This document shows positions 56,546-64,000 of a stretch of DNA of 64,000 nt, piece after piece; position 1 is the first letter of the stretch; each line of letters opens with the position of its first letter. Position numbers and translations under genes: made by a program. The DNA comes from Streptomyces sp. Mut1 (lineage in GTDB: Bacteria > Actinomycetota > Actinomycetes > Streptomycetales > Streptomycetaceae), in assembly GCF_030719295.1 (NCBI RefSeq), contig NZ_CP120997.1, forward strand, positions 5,467,501 through 5,531,500. The letters run 5' to 3'. A model generated the notes under the pieces. It searched no databases, had not been told where the DNA came from, and was given only the letters and a program-made list of their open reading frames with translations.

Positions 56546-57748
56546 ATGTCAGGAACGACCGGTACCACTTCCGTGATCGTCGCGGGCGCCCGGACGCCCA
56601 TGGGCCGGCTCCTCGGCTCCCTCAAGAGTTTCTCCGGGGCCGACCTCGGCGGCTTCGCCATCAAGGCGGCGCTGGACCGGGCCGGCATCGGCGGCGACCA
56701 GGTCGAGTACGTGATCATGGGCCAGGTGCTCCAGGCCGGCGCCGGCCAGATCCCGGCCCGCCAGGCGGCGGTCAAGGCCGGTATCCCTCTGAGCGTCCCG
56801 GCCCTCACCGTCAACAAGGTGTGCCTCTCCGGGCTCGACGCCATCGCTCTGGCCGACCAGCTGATCCGCGCCGGTGAGTTCGACGTCGTCGTGGCCGGCG
56901 GCCAGGAGTCCATGACGAACGCCCCGCACCTGCTCCCGAAGTCCCGTGAGGGCTACAAGTACGGCGCGATCGAGATGCTCGACTCCATGGCGTACGACGG
57001 ACTGACCGACGCCTACGAGAACATCCCGATGGGCGAGTCCACCGAGAAGCACAACACCCGCCTCGGCCTGGACCGCGCCGCCCAGGACGAGATCGGCGCC
57101 CTGTCCCACCAGCGCGCCGCCGCGGCCCAGAAGAACGGCCTGTTCGAGGCCGAGATCACCCCGGTCGAGATCCCGCAGCGCAAGGGCGACCCGGTCCTCT
57201 TCTCGAAGGACGAGGGCATCCGCCCCGAGACGACCACCGAGTCCCTCGGCAAGCTGCGCCCGGCCTTCGCCAAGGACGGCACGATCACGGCGGGCACCTC
57301 CTCGCAGATCTCCGACGGCGCCGCCGCGGTCGTCGTCATGAGCAGGGCCAAGGCCGAGGAGCTGGGCCTGGAGTGGATCGCCGAGATCGGCGCCCACGGC
57401 AATGTGGCGGGCCCGGACAACTCGCTCCAGTCGCAGCCGTCCAACGCGATCCGGCACGCCGTGAAGAAGGAGGGCATCGGCGTCGAGGACCTCGACGTCA
57501 TCGAGATCAACGAGGCGTTCGCGGCCGTCGCCGTCCAGTCCATGAAGGACCTCGGCGTCACCTCGGAGAAGGTCAACGTCAACGGCGGCGCCATCGCGCT
57601 CGGCCACCCGATCGGCATGTCCGGCGCCCGGGTGGTGCTGCACCTGGCGCTGGAGCTCAAGCGGCGCGGCGGCGGCATCGGGGCCGCGGCCCTGTGCGGC
57701 GGCGGCGGCCAGGGCGACGCGCTGATCCTGCGCGTCCCGGGCAAGTAG
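56546..57748 (+). CDS. Acetyl-CoA C-acetyltransferase (thiolase)
   Basis: Condenses two acetyl-CoA to acetoacetyl-CoA or runs the reverse cleavage. 400 residues. Active-site Cys in [17 protein letters not shown] (~residue 92), His in [17 protein letters not shown], second Cys in [17 protein letters not shown] 56546 follows AAGGGGC. It is followed by meaB after 40 bases, probably as an operon. It can supply substrate for the dehydrogenase at 39380. Confidence 0.94.
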   Translation: MSGTTGTTSVIVAGARTPMGRLLGSLKSFSGADLGGFAIKAALDRAGIGGDQVEYVIMGQVLQAGAGQIPARQAAVKAGIPLSVPALTVNKVCLSGLDAIALADQLIRAGEFDVVVAGGQESMTNAPHLLPKSREGYKYGAIEMLDSMAYDGLTDAYENIPMGESTEKHNTRLGLDRAAQDEIGALSHQRAAAAQKNGLFEAEITPVEIPQRKGDPVLFSKDEGIRPETTTESLGKLRPAFAKDGTITAGTSSQISDGAAAVVVMSRAKAEELGLEWIAEIGAHGNVAGPDNSLQSQPSNAIRHAVKKEGIGVEDLDVIEINEAFAAVAVQSMKDLGVTSEKVNVNGGAIALGHPIGMSGARVVLHLALELKRRGGGIGAAALCGGGGQGDALILRVPGK

Positions 57749-57788
57749 TACGCAGAACACGCGGAACAGGCAGCGAGGAGACGGAGCG

Positions 57789-58751
57789 GTGATGGTGGAT
57801 GTCCCCACCCTGGTGGAGCAGGCCCGTGCGGGCAGGCCGCGGGCCGTGGCGCGGCTCGTCTCGCTGGTGGAGGGGGCCTCGCCGCAGCTGCGCGAGGTGA
57901 TGGCGGCCCTGGCACCGCTGGCCGGCAACGCCTACGTCGTCGGCCTGACCGGTTCGCCGGGTGTCGGCAAGTCGACATCGACGTCGGCGCTCGTCTCCGC
58001 CTACCGGCGGCAGGGCAAGCGGGTCGCTGTCCTCGCCGTCGACCCGTCCTCGCCGTTCTCCGGCGGGGCCCTGCTCGGCGACCGGGTCCGGATGTCGGAC
58101 CACGCCTCCGACCCGGGCGTCTACATCCGCTCCATGGCGACCCGCGGCCACCTCGGCGGCCTCGCCTGGGCGGCGCCGCAGGCGATCAGGGTGCTGGACG
58201 CGTCGGGCTTCGACGTCGTCCTGGTGGAGACGGTGGGCGTCGGCCAGTCCGAGGTGGAGATCGCCTCCCAGGCCGACACCTCGGTCGTCCTGCTCGCCCC
58301 CGGCATGGGCGACGGCATCCAGGCGGCCAAGGCCGGAATCCTGGAGATCGGCGATGTGTACGTGGTGAACAAGGCCGACCGGGACGGGGCGGACGCCACC
58401 GCCCGCGAGCTCAACCACATGCTGGGCCTCGGGGAGTCCCGGGGCCCCGGCGACTGGCGGCCGCCGATCGTGAAGACGGTCGCCGCCCGGGGCGAGGGCA
58501 TCGACGAGGTGGTCGAGGCCCTGGAGAAACACCGGGCGTGGATGGAGGAGCGCGGGGTCCTCGGCGAGCGGCGCGCGGCCCGCGCCGCCCGCGAGGTCGA
58601 GACGATCACGGTCACCCGGCTCCGTGAGCGCATCGGCAGCCTGCACGGCGACCGCCGTCTCGGCGCGCTGGCCGAGCGCATCGTGGCCGGCGGCCTCGAC
58701 CCGTACGCGGCGGCCGACGAGCTGGTGGCGGAGCTGACCGGCGAGGGCTGA
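57789..58751 (+). CDS. meaB: Methylmalonyl-CoA mutase GTPase chaperone MeaB
   Basis: G3E-family GTPase that loads adenosylcobalamin into methylmalonyl-CoA mutase and protects it. 320 residues. Walker A GLTGSPGVGKSTSTSAL (~residue 55), AVDPSSPFSGGALLGDRVRM, VLVETVGVGQSEVEI and base-recognition VVNKADRDGA. GTG 57789 follows GAGGAGACGGAG. Downstream of the thiolase and ending in a strong U-tract terminator. The mutase genes themselves are not in the window. Confidence 0.95.
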   Translation: MMVDVPTLVEQARAGRPRAVARLVSLVEGASPQLREVMAALAPLAGNAYVVGLTGSPGVGKSTSTSALVSAYRRQGKRVAVLAVDPSSPFSGGALLGDRVRMSDHASDPGVYIRSMATRGHLGGLAWAAPQAIRVLDASGFDVVLVETVGVGQSEVEIASQADTSVVLLAPGMGDGIQAAKAGILEIGDVYVVNKADRDGADATARELNHMLGLGESRGPGDWRPPIVKTVAARGEGIDEVVEALEKHRAWMEERGVLGERRAARAAREVETITVTRLRERIGSLHGDRRLGALAERIVAGGLDPYAAADELVAELTGEG

Positions 58752-58766
58752 CGGGCGAGGGCCGAC

Positions 58767-58812
58767 GGTCCCTCTTCGGGCGCGGCGTGCGGGCCGCGCC
58801 CGAAGGGGGACC
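58767..58812 (+). terminator. Terminator of the thiolase-meaB operon
   Basis: Twenty-base arms (58767-58786, 58793-58812) with a single wobble, core CTTCGGGCGCGGC, followed by TTTCTTGT. Confidence 0.9.
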
Positions 58813-58829
58813 TTTCTTGTCGGCAATCG

Positions 58830-58844
58830 CTGACGTAGCGTCAG
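58830..58844. promoter_or_regulatory. Perfect TGACG-type palindrome upstream of the kinase genes
   Basis: CTGACG, TAG, CGTCAG, 104 bases before the first kinase start. Resembles a TetR-family half-site pair, but no such regulator gene is adjacent. Confidence 0.45.
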
Positions 58845-58947
58845 TTACCGGCGTGGGCCGCGGTGTTCGCGTACGTACCCCTCTTCCGGCCGGCCGTGGC
58901 AGGATTGCCGGCGGCCACGTGTCATGCGCACCAGGGGGGAGTGGCAC

Positions 58948-61416
58948 ATGCTCGGTCCGCTCAGGGACGACTCGCCCAGGGCGATCGGTCCGTACGCGAT
59001 CAGGGCCCGGCTGGGTGCGGGCGGCATGGGTGAGGTCTTCCTCGGCGACCGGGGCGACGGCACCGGACCCGCCGCCGTCAAGACCGTCCGCCGCGACGTG
59101 GCCCAGGACCCCGGCTTCCGCAGCCGCTTCCGCCGCGAGATCTCCGTAGCCCGGTCCGTCACCGGACCCCACCTCGCCCCGCTGCTCGACGGGGACGCCG
59201 ACGCCGAGGTGCCCTGGCTCGCCACCGCGTATGTGGCCGGGCCGACGCTGTCCGCCGCCGTGCGCGGGGCGGGCGCCATGGACGAGACCGAGGTGCGGAT
59301 GCTGGGCGCCGGGATCGCCCGCGCCCTGGCGGCCGTCCACGCGGCGGGGATCGTCCACCGCGACGTGAAACCGGGCAACGTCATGCTCGCCGCCGACGGG
59401 CCGCGCCTCATCGACTTCGGCATCGCCCGGGACGCCGGCGCCACCCCGCTCACCACCACCAGCCGGATGGTCGGCAGCCCCGCCTTCATGTCCCCCGAGC
59501 ACGTCGCGGGCAGCGGACGCGTCGTCCCGGCCTCGGACATCTTCTGCCTCGCCTCGCTGCTCTGCTTCGCCGCCACCGGGCACGACCCGTTCGGGGACGG
59601 TCCGGTGGCCGCCGTCCTCTACCGCGTGAAGTACGTCGAGGCCGACCTCGACGACGTGCCGGACGCGCTGCGCGCGGTCCTGGAGAGGTGCCTGACCGCC
59701 GACCCGGCCGCCCGCCCCACCGCCGCCGAACTCGCCGGCCACCTCGCGCCCGGCGCCGCCGCCGACTGGCCCGCCCCGGTCGCCGGACAGATCGCGGAGT
59801 ACGGGCGGGAACTGGCCCGGGTCGGCGCGCTGGACGGGCCCCTGCTGCCGGGCTACACGCCGACCGAGGCGGTTGCGGGGCGCCCGGCGGGGCCCCACCA
59901 ACCGCCCGCCCGGGGCGCGGACTCCACCCCCGGCCTGCACCTCGCACCCACCCAGGGCCCCGGCCTCCCCGCCCCCGCCCGCCGCCCGAGGCGCGCCCTG
60001 GGCGCCGCCCTCGCCGCACTGATCCTGCTGGGCGCGGCGACGGGCGGGTACCTGGCCTGGCGCGACCGTGCCTCGCCGGGCAAGGGGGACGGCGCGGAGG
60101 CGGCCACCATGGTGGCGGGCGTGGGCGGGAACGGGGGGCCGGACGCCTCGGGCACCATCGAGTACGGCCGCGACGTGCGTCCCGCCGGCTGGAAGAAGTC
60201 CTGGCAGGGAAAGTTCGGCGGGCTCCCGCTCGGCTGCTCGGCAGGGCGGGACGTGCTGGTCTGCCGGCTCGTCGACGGCACGTACGAGGCCCTGTCGGCG
60301 GGCGACGGGCACCGGATGTGGACGTTCGACTCCGGAGCGGAGCTGGGCGGCCGGGGGGCGGGCTGGGGGCCGAGCGGCGCGTTCTTCATGCCGGCCGGGG
60401 CGACCCTGCCCACCGTCTACGACGACACCGTCGTGCTGGCCGCGGGCGGCCGCCTCCACGCGCTGGACGCCCGGACGGGGAAGGGGCGCTGGGAGAGCAG
60501 GGCGGGCGCGGCGCTCGCCCTGGAGAGCGCGCCGCTCGTCGTGGGCGACATGGTCCTCGCCGCCGCTTCCGGGTCCGGCTCAGGATCCGCGGGGTCCGAA
60601 CTCGCCGGGTTCGACCGGGCGACGGGCGCCGAGAAGTGGCGGCGGCCGCTGGCTCCGGACGACATAGCCATGGCGCAGAAGTCCAACTTCTGGCCCCTGG
60701 CCACCGATGGTGAGGTCGCCTATGCCATGGGCCTGGCCGGCCCGAAGGCGTTCCGGCCCGAGGACGGCAGCCCGGTGGGCTCGGCCGGCGGCAAGGACGA
60801 GAAGTCCGTGAACGCCGTGTGCTGGGGGATGCGCGTGCGGGGCGCGTCCGCGTTCTGCACGAAGGACGTACACAACGATGATCCTTCGGGCTTCGGCGAC
60901 GACCTGGTCGTCCTGCGGTACACCGCCGGTGACCTCAAGGCGCGGGGGGAGGTGCGGGTGGACTCCGGGCTGGTGGCCGGAGCGGCGCTGACCGCGCTCG
61001 ACGACCGGGTGGTCGTGCTGCTCAGGGGCGACGAGTACGTCGAGAGCGTGCCCGACGAGATCGTCGTCGTCGGGCAGGCGGACGGCCGGACGCTCGGCCG
61101 GTTCCCGATGAAGGTCCATCCCGAGGAGGGGATGAGCAACCCGGTCTCCAGTCCGCTGATCGTCGCCGACACCCTGGTCTGGGCGGACACCGCGACGCTG
61201 TACACGGTCGCCCTGCACCCCGACGGCACCCTCGGCCCGCTGCGCGGGACCGCGGTCCCCGGGGCCCCGGGCCCGAGCAGGCCCCCCGAGTACGAACGCG
61301 CCAATGGCATCGAGCTGGGCCAGGAAGTGCTCGCCCCCCAGGTACTGCCCGTCGGCGGGGTCGTGCACATCGTCTACGACGACGGCACCACGGTCTCCGT
61401 ACCGCTGCCCGAATGA
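58948..61416 (+). CDS. Membrane Ser/Thr protein kinase with PQQ-type propeller sensor (copy 1)
   Basis: An 822-residue receptor-like kinase. Kinase domain residues ~15-275: glycine loop LGAGGMGEVFLG, Lys in AVKTVRRD, catalytic HRDVKPGNVML, LIDFGIARD and MSPEHVAG. A Pro-rich juxtamembrane linker and one membrane helix (LGAALAALILLGAATGGYLAW, ~350-370) follow. The extracellular part is a beta-propeller with PQQ-like blades ending in Trp motifs (RMWTFDSG, GRWESRAG, EKWRRPLA) and paired cysteines. ATG 58948 follows GGGGGGAG. The next kinase starts 28 bases after the stop. Confidence 0.92.
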   Translation: MLGPLRDDSPRAIGPYAIRARLGAGGMGEVFLGDRGDGTGPAAVKTVRRDVAQDPGFRSRFRREISVARSVTGPHLAPLLDGDADAEVPWLATAYVAGPTLSAAVRGAGAMDETEVRMLGAGIARALAAVHAAGIVHRDVKPGNVMLAADGPRLIDFGIARDAGATPLTTTSRMVGSPAFMSPEHVAGSGRVVPASDIFCLASLLCFAATGHDPFGDGPVAAVLYRVKYVEADLDDVPDALRAVLERCLTADPAARPTAAELAGHLAPGAAADWPAPVAGQIAEYGRELARVGALDGPLLPGYTPTEAVAGRPAGPHQPPARGADSTPGLHLAPTQGPGLPAPARRPRRALGAALAALILLGAATGGYLAWRDRASPGKGDGAEAATMVAGVGGNGGPDASGTIEYGRDVRPAGWKKSWQGKFGGLPLGCSAGRDVLVCRLVDGTYEALSAGDGHRMWTFDSGAELGGRGAGWGPSGAFFMPAGATLPTVYDDTVVLAAGGRLHALDARTGKGRWESRAGAALALESAPLVVGDMVLAAASGSGSGSAGSELAGFDRATGAEKWRRPLAPDDIAMAQKSNFWPLATDGEVAYAMGLAGPKAFRPEDGSPVGSAGGKDEKSVNAVCWGMRVRGASAFCTKDVHNDDPSGFGDDLVVLRYTAGDLKARGEVRVDSGLVAGAALTALDDRVVVLLRGDEYVESVPDEIVVVGQADGRTLGRFPMKVHPEEGMSNPVSSPLIVADTLVWADTATLYTVALHPDGTLGPLRGTAVPGAPGPSRPPEYERANGIELGQEVLAPQVLPVGGVVHIVYDDGTTVSVPLPE

Positions 61417-61444
61417 CCCCCGCACGGACCGAGGAGAGCGCACA

Positions 61445-63766
61445 GTGATCCAGCCGCTGCCGGCCGGACGGGCCCGGCTGGTCGGGCCCTACCAACTGCT
61501 CGGGCTGCTCGGCGCGGGTGGCATGGGCGAGGTCTACCTGGCGGGGCCCGCCGGAGGCGCGCGGGCCGCCGGCGGGCTGGTCGCGCTGAAGACGATCCGG
61601 CCCGACCTGGACCTCGACGACGGCTTCCGGGTCCGCTTCCGCCGCGAGATCGCCGCCGCCGGGGCCGTACGCAGCCCGCACACCGCCGGCCTCGTGGGCG
61701 GCGACGCGAACGGCCGGCTGCCGTGGCTCGCGACCGAGTACGTGCCGGGCCCCTCGCTCGCCGAGGCGGTGGCCCGTAGCGGCCCGCTCCCCGAACCCGT
61801 GGTCCGGGCCCTGGGCGCCGGGCTCGCCCTGGCCCTCGCCGACATGCACGCCGTGCGTGTCCTGCACCGTGACCTCAAGCCCGGCAACGTGCTCCTGGGC
61901 CCCGACGGCCCCAAGGTCATCGACTTCGGGATCGCCCAGGCCTTCGACGCCACCCAGCTGACCCGTACCGGTGTCGTGGTCGGCAGCCCCGGCTACATCT
62001 CGCCCGAGCACGTCAACGGCTCACGCTCCCTCGTGCCCGCCTCCGACGTGTTCTGCCTGGGCGCGGTGCTGGCGTTCGCGGCGACGGGCCGGGGGCCGTT
62101 CGACGACTCGGACATGGCGGCCGTCATCTACCGGATCTCCCGGGGCGAGGCCGAACTCTCCGGCGTACCGGACGGGTTGAGGGACGTGATCGAGTCCTGC
62201 CTGCGCAGCGACCCCGCGGCCAGGCCCACCCCCCGGCGGCTGGCGGACCTGCTCCTGCCGGACGGCCCGGCTCCCGGCGCCTTCCCCTGGACCGACGCGG
62301 TGCGCGGTCAGCTCGCCGCCCACGCGGCGGCGGCCGACGCCTGCGCGCGGGCGTCGGCACCCGCGTATCCGCCCCACCGGCCGGCGTACGCCCCGACGCC
62401 CGCCGTGCCCGTGCGGGTGCCGGGCGAGCGCCCCGGCAGCAGGTCGCTGTGGACCGGGCTCGCGGCGGCGGCCGCGGTGGTGTGCCTCGCCCTGGTGGCG
62501 GTGCTGCTGCCGGGGCTCCTCGACCGGGGCGACGAGAAGAACGACGCCGGCGCGTCCGGCGGCCGGCGGTCGGCCGCATCCGCCACGGACGCGGCCGGAG
62601 TCCGGTCCGGGGCCGCCGTCTTCCCGGGCGCGGACCCCGGCCGTACCGGCGACTTCGGGGCGGCCGCCGCCGATGTCTCCACCCGGCCGAAGGACTGGAA
62701 GGCGTGGCACACCCAGGTCGCCGACGGCCCGGTGGAGTGCGCGCTCGCGGGCGCCTCCCTGGTGTGCGCCGACGCGCGCCGGATCACCGCGCTGGACGCG
62801 GCGGACGGCAAGCGGCGCTGGCGTGGCCCGCAGACGACGGCCGGGTCCGCGCCTGCCTCCGTGGGCGCCGTACTCGACACCACCGTCTACGCCTTCGAGG
62901 GCAACGCCCTGGTGGCGCGCGACCTGTCCGACGGCAAGGAGCAATGGCGCGAACGGCTTCCGGCCGGCACCCGGGTGGCCGACTCCGCGCAGTCCGGCGA
63001 CGTCCTCTACTACGCCGTGAAGGCCACCGGCTCCGGCACCGGCCGGCTGATCGCCCAGCGGCTGACCGGCCAGCACGCGCAGGCGTGGGACACGGCCTGG
63101 CAGGAGCCGGCGGACGAGGCCGAACTGCTCTTCGCCGACGGCCGTCTCGTCGCGGTCGGTGCGGCCGTCACCGTCCTGAACAGCGCGGACGGCGCACGCC
63201 AGCCGGGTGTGCCGGCGGGCGGCCTCACCTGCCGTACACCGGTCCTGAAGGGGACGCAGCTGCTCTGTTCGGGCTCCGACGGCCTGACGGTCGTGAACGT
63301 GACGGACCCGGACAGGCGCCGCACCGAAGCCCCCGGCGTGGACATCGCCTACCGCCCCACGGTCTCGCGGGACGGCATCGTCGTGGCGAGCAGCACGAGC
63401 CAGGTGTACGCGTTCGGCCTGGCCGACGGGCAGCTGCGCTGGGTGACGTGCGACTGCGGGGACGGGCTGGAGACGGAGGGCGTGCCGTTCGTCGTCGGTG
63501 ACCACGCCGTCGTCGTGGAGGGATACGGGCCCGGAGCCATCCCGCTGAACGCCGAGGGCACTCCGCGGCCCACGAGCCCCGGGCTGATCAAGGACTGGCC
63601 GGGCGAGCCCGGAGACCCGCTCGACCCGGCGTCCGTCTCGGTCATCGCCGCGGGCGACGCGCTGTTCATGAGCTTCGAGGACGGGACGGTCGGTCCTCTC
63701 CGCCTACGCTCCCTGACGACCCGGGCCGGCGCTCAGTCGTCGTCCCGGTCGTCCCCGTCGTCGTAG
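61445..63766 (+). CDS. Membrane Ser/Thr protein kinase with PQQ-type propeller sensor (copy 2)
   Basis: A 773-residue paralogue of the preceding gene with the same architecture. Kinase motifs: LGAGGMGEVYLAG, Lys in ALKTIRPD, HRDLKPGNVLLG, VIDFGIAQA and ISPEHVNG. The membrane helix (AAAAVVCLALVAVLLPGLL) is near residue 345. The propeller carries the blade motifs KRRWRGPQ, EQWRERLPAG and LRWVTCDCG. GTG 61445 lies 28 bases after copy 1, so both are co-transcribed. The last 34 bases overlap the end of the convergent PepSY gene, giving a Ser-rich tail that is the antisense of an Asp-rich one. Confidence 0.92.
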   Translation: MIQPLPAGRARLVGPYQLLGLLGAGGMGEVYLAGPAGGARAAGGLVALKTIRPDLDLDDGFRVRFRREIAAAGAVRSPHTAGLVGGDANGRLPWLATEYVPGPSLAEAVARSGPLPEPVVRALGAGLALALADMHAVRVLHRDLKPGNVLLGPDGPKVIDFGIAQAFDATQLTRTGVVVGSPGYISPEHVNGSRSLVPASDVFCLGAVLAFAATGRGPFDDSDMAAVIYRISRGEAELSGVPDGLRDVIESCLRSDPAARPTPRRLADLLLPDGPAPGAFPWTDAVRGQLAAHAAAADACARASAPAYPPHRPAYAPTPAVPVRVPGERPGSRSLWTGLAAAAAVVCLALVAVLLPGLLDRGDEKNDAGASGGRRSAASATDAAGVRSGAAVFPGADPGRTGDFGAAAADVSTRPKDWKAWHTQVADGPVECALAGASLVCADARRITALDAADGKRRWRGPQTTAGSAPASVGAVLDTTVYAFEGNALVARDLSDGKEQWRERLPAGTRVADSAQSGDVLYYAVKATGSGTGRLIAQRLTGQHAQAWDTAWQEPADEAELLFADGRLVAVGAAVTVLNSADGARQPGVPAGGLTCRTPVLKGTQLLCSGSDGLTVVNVTDPDRRRTEAPGVDIAYRPTVSRDGIVVASSTSQVYAFGLADGQLRWVTCDCGDGLETEGVPFVVGDHAVVVEGYGPGAIPLNAEGTPRPTSPGLIKDWPGEPGDPLDPASVSVIAAGDALFMSFEDGTVGPLRLRSLTTRAGAQSSSRSSPSS

Positions 63767-64000
63767 CCGTCCGCCGTGACGCCACCCGTCCTCGCGTCCA
63801 CGTTCAGCTCGTGCTCCCTGCCGTCCTTGCCGCGCACGTCCACCTCCCAGTGCGCCGCGCCGCCGCGCCCGCCCTCCAGCTCCACCGACGTCACCGTGCC
63901 GGGGGCCGACTTCAGCGCGGTGGCCACCGCCTCGTCCAGCGTGACGGAGGTCTTCCGGGGCGCGCGCCGGTCGCCGTCGTCGTCGTGGTCGATGTGCTTG
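63733..64000 (-). CDS. PepSY-domain protein (5' end outside window)
   Basis: The frame stays open to the window edge, giving at least 88 residues. A PepSY domain covers VTLDEAVATALKSAPGTVTS, then WEVDVRGKDGREHELNVDAR and TGGVTADG. Both ends are Asp-rich (HIDHDDDGD upstream, DDGDDRDDD at the C-terminus). PepSY proteins are usually secreted or membrane-bound and often regulate peptidases or bind metal. Signal peptide not visible. It is convergent with kinase copy 2 and overlaps it by 34 bases. Confidence 0.85.
   Translation of the reverse strand, partial: KHIDHDDDGDRRAPRKTSVTLDEAVATALKSAPGTVTSVELEGGRGGAAHWEVDVRGKDGREHELNVDARTGGVTADGYDDGDDRDDD

Overview
The window is high-GC DNA from a Streptomyces-type actinomycete chromosome. 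The evidence is strong third-position G/C bias, GTG and TTG starts, leaderless promoters, FilP and Scy polar-growth proteins, XRE/DUF397 regulators and NucS non-canonical mismatch repair. Gene order resembles the S. coelicolor SCO5353-SCO5400 region as I remember it, so most of it is core chromosome. The left ~6 kb looks accessory.

Region by region. 1-1112: 3' part of glyA. 1173-5885: accessory regulators (XRE + DUF397 pair, EcsC-like protein, HTH/zinc-ribbon protein, RsbW-like ATPase) and an AbrB/RelE-type toxin-antitoxin pair. 6222-8162: tRNA-Arg(CCG), a receiver-only response regulator and the ArgS-derived NrtL. 8188-13493: aspartate-family amino acid genes lysA, hom, thrC, thrB, with a palindromic MITE-like element between thrC and thrB. 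13898-22903: rho, an LCP ligase, rpmE, prfA, prmC, a coupled 21-codon ORF, a threonylcarbamoyl-AMP synthase, a PTP-like protein with Ser at the catalytic Cys position, and a WecA-type transferase. 23163-30913: the ATP synthase operon atpIBEFHAGDC. 31054-40228: DUF2550 protein, chitinase behind a chitin-type direct-repeat promoter, a two-component system, a PduO-type adenosyltransferase, a DrrAB-like exporter with divergent TetR regulator, and 3-hydroxybutyryl-CoA dehydrogenase. 40466-46673: STAS protein, a membrane NTPase with a variant Walker A, nucS, and small conserved proteins. 46696-55739: two paralogous ABC modules, filP and scy. 55983-58751: methylmalonyl-CoA epimerase, thiolase and meaB. 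58948-64000: two tandem PQQ-propeller Ser/Thr kinases and a PepSY-domain protein running off the end.

The genes fall into a few systems: translation and termination (rho, rpmE, prfA, prmC, Sua5-type enzyme, tRNA-Arg, NrtL), energy (atp), cell envelope and polar growth (LCP, WecA-like, FilP, Scy), and B12-dependent acyl-CoA metabolism (adenosyltransferase, mce, meaB, 3-hydroxybutyryl-CoA dehydrogenase, thiolase). No phage, CRISPR or biosynthetic cluster is visible. The most notable oddities are: a 23-bp palindrome shared by two loci of the left regulatory block; the Cys-to-Ser PTP; the 21-codon coupled ORF; the 181-bp MITE-like palindrome; the membrane NTPase with Arg in its P-loop; and a perfect Crp-type site upstream of atpI. 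All coordinates, motifs and repeats were read by eye. Family names come from sequence recognition, not database searches.
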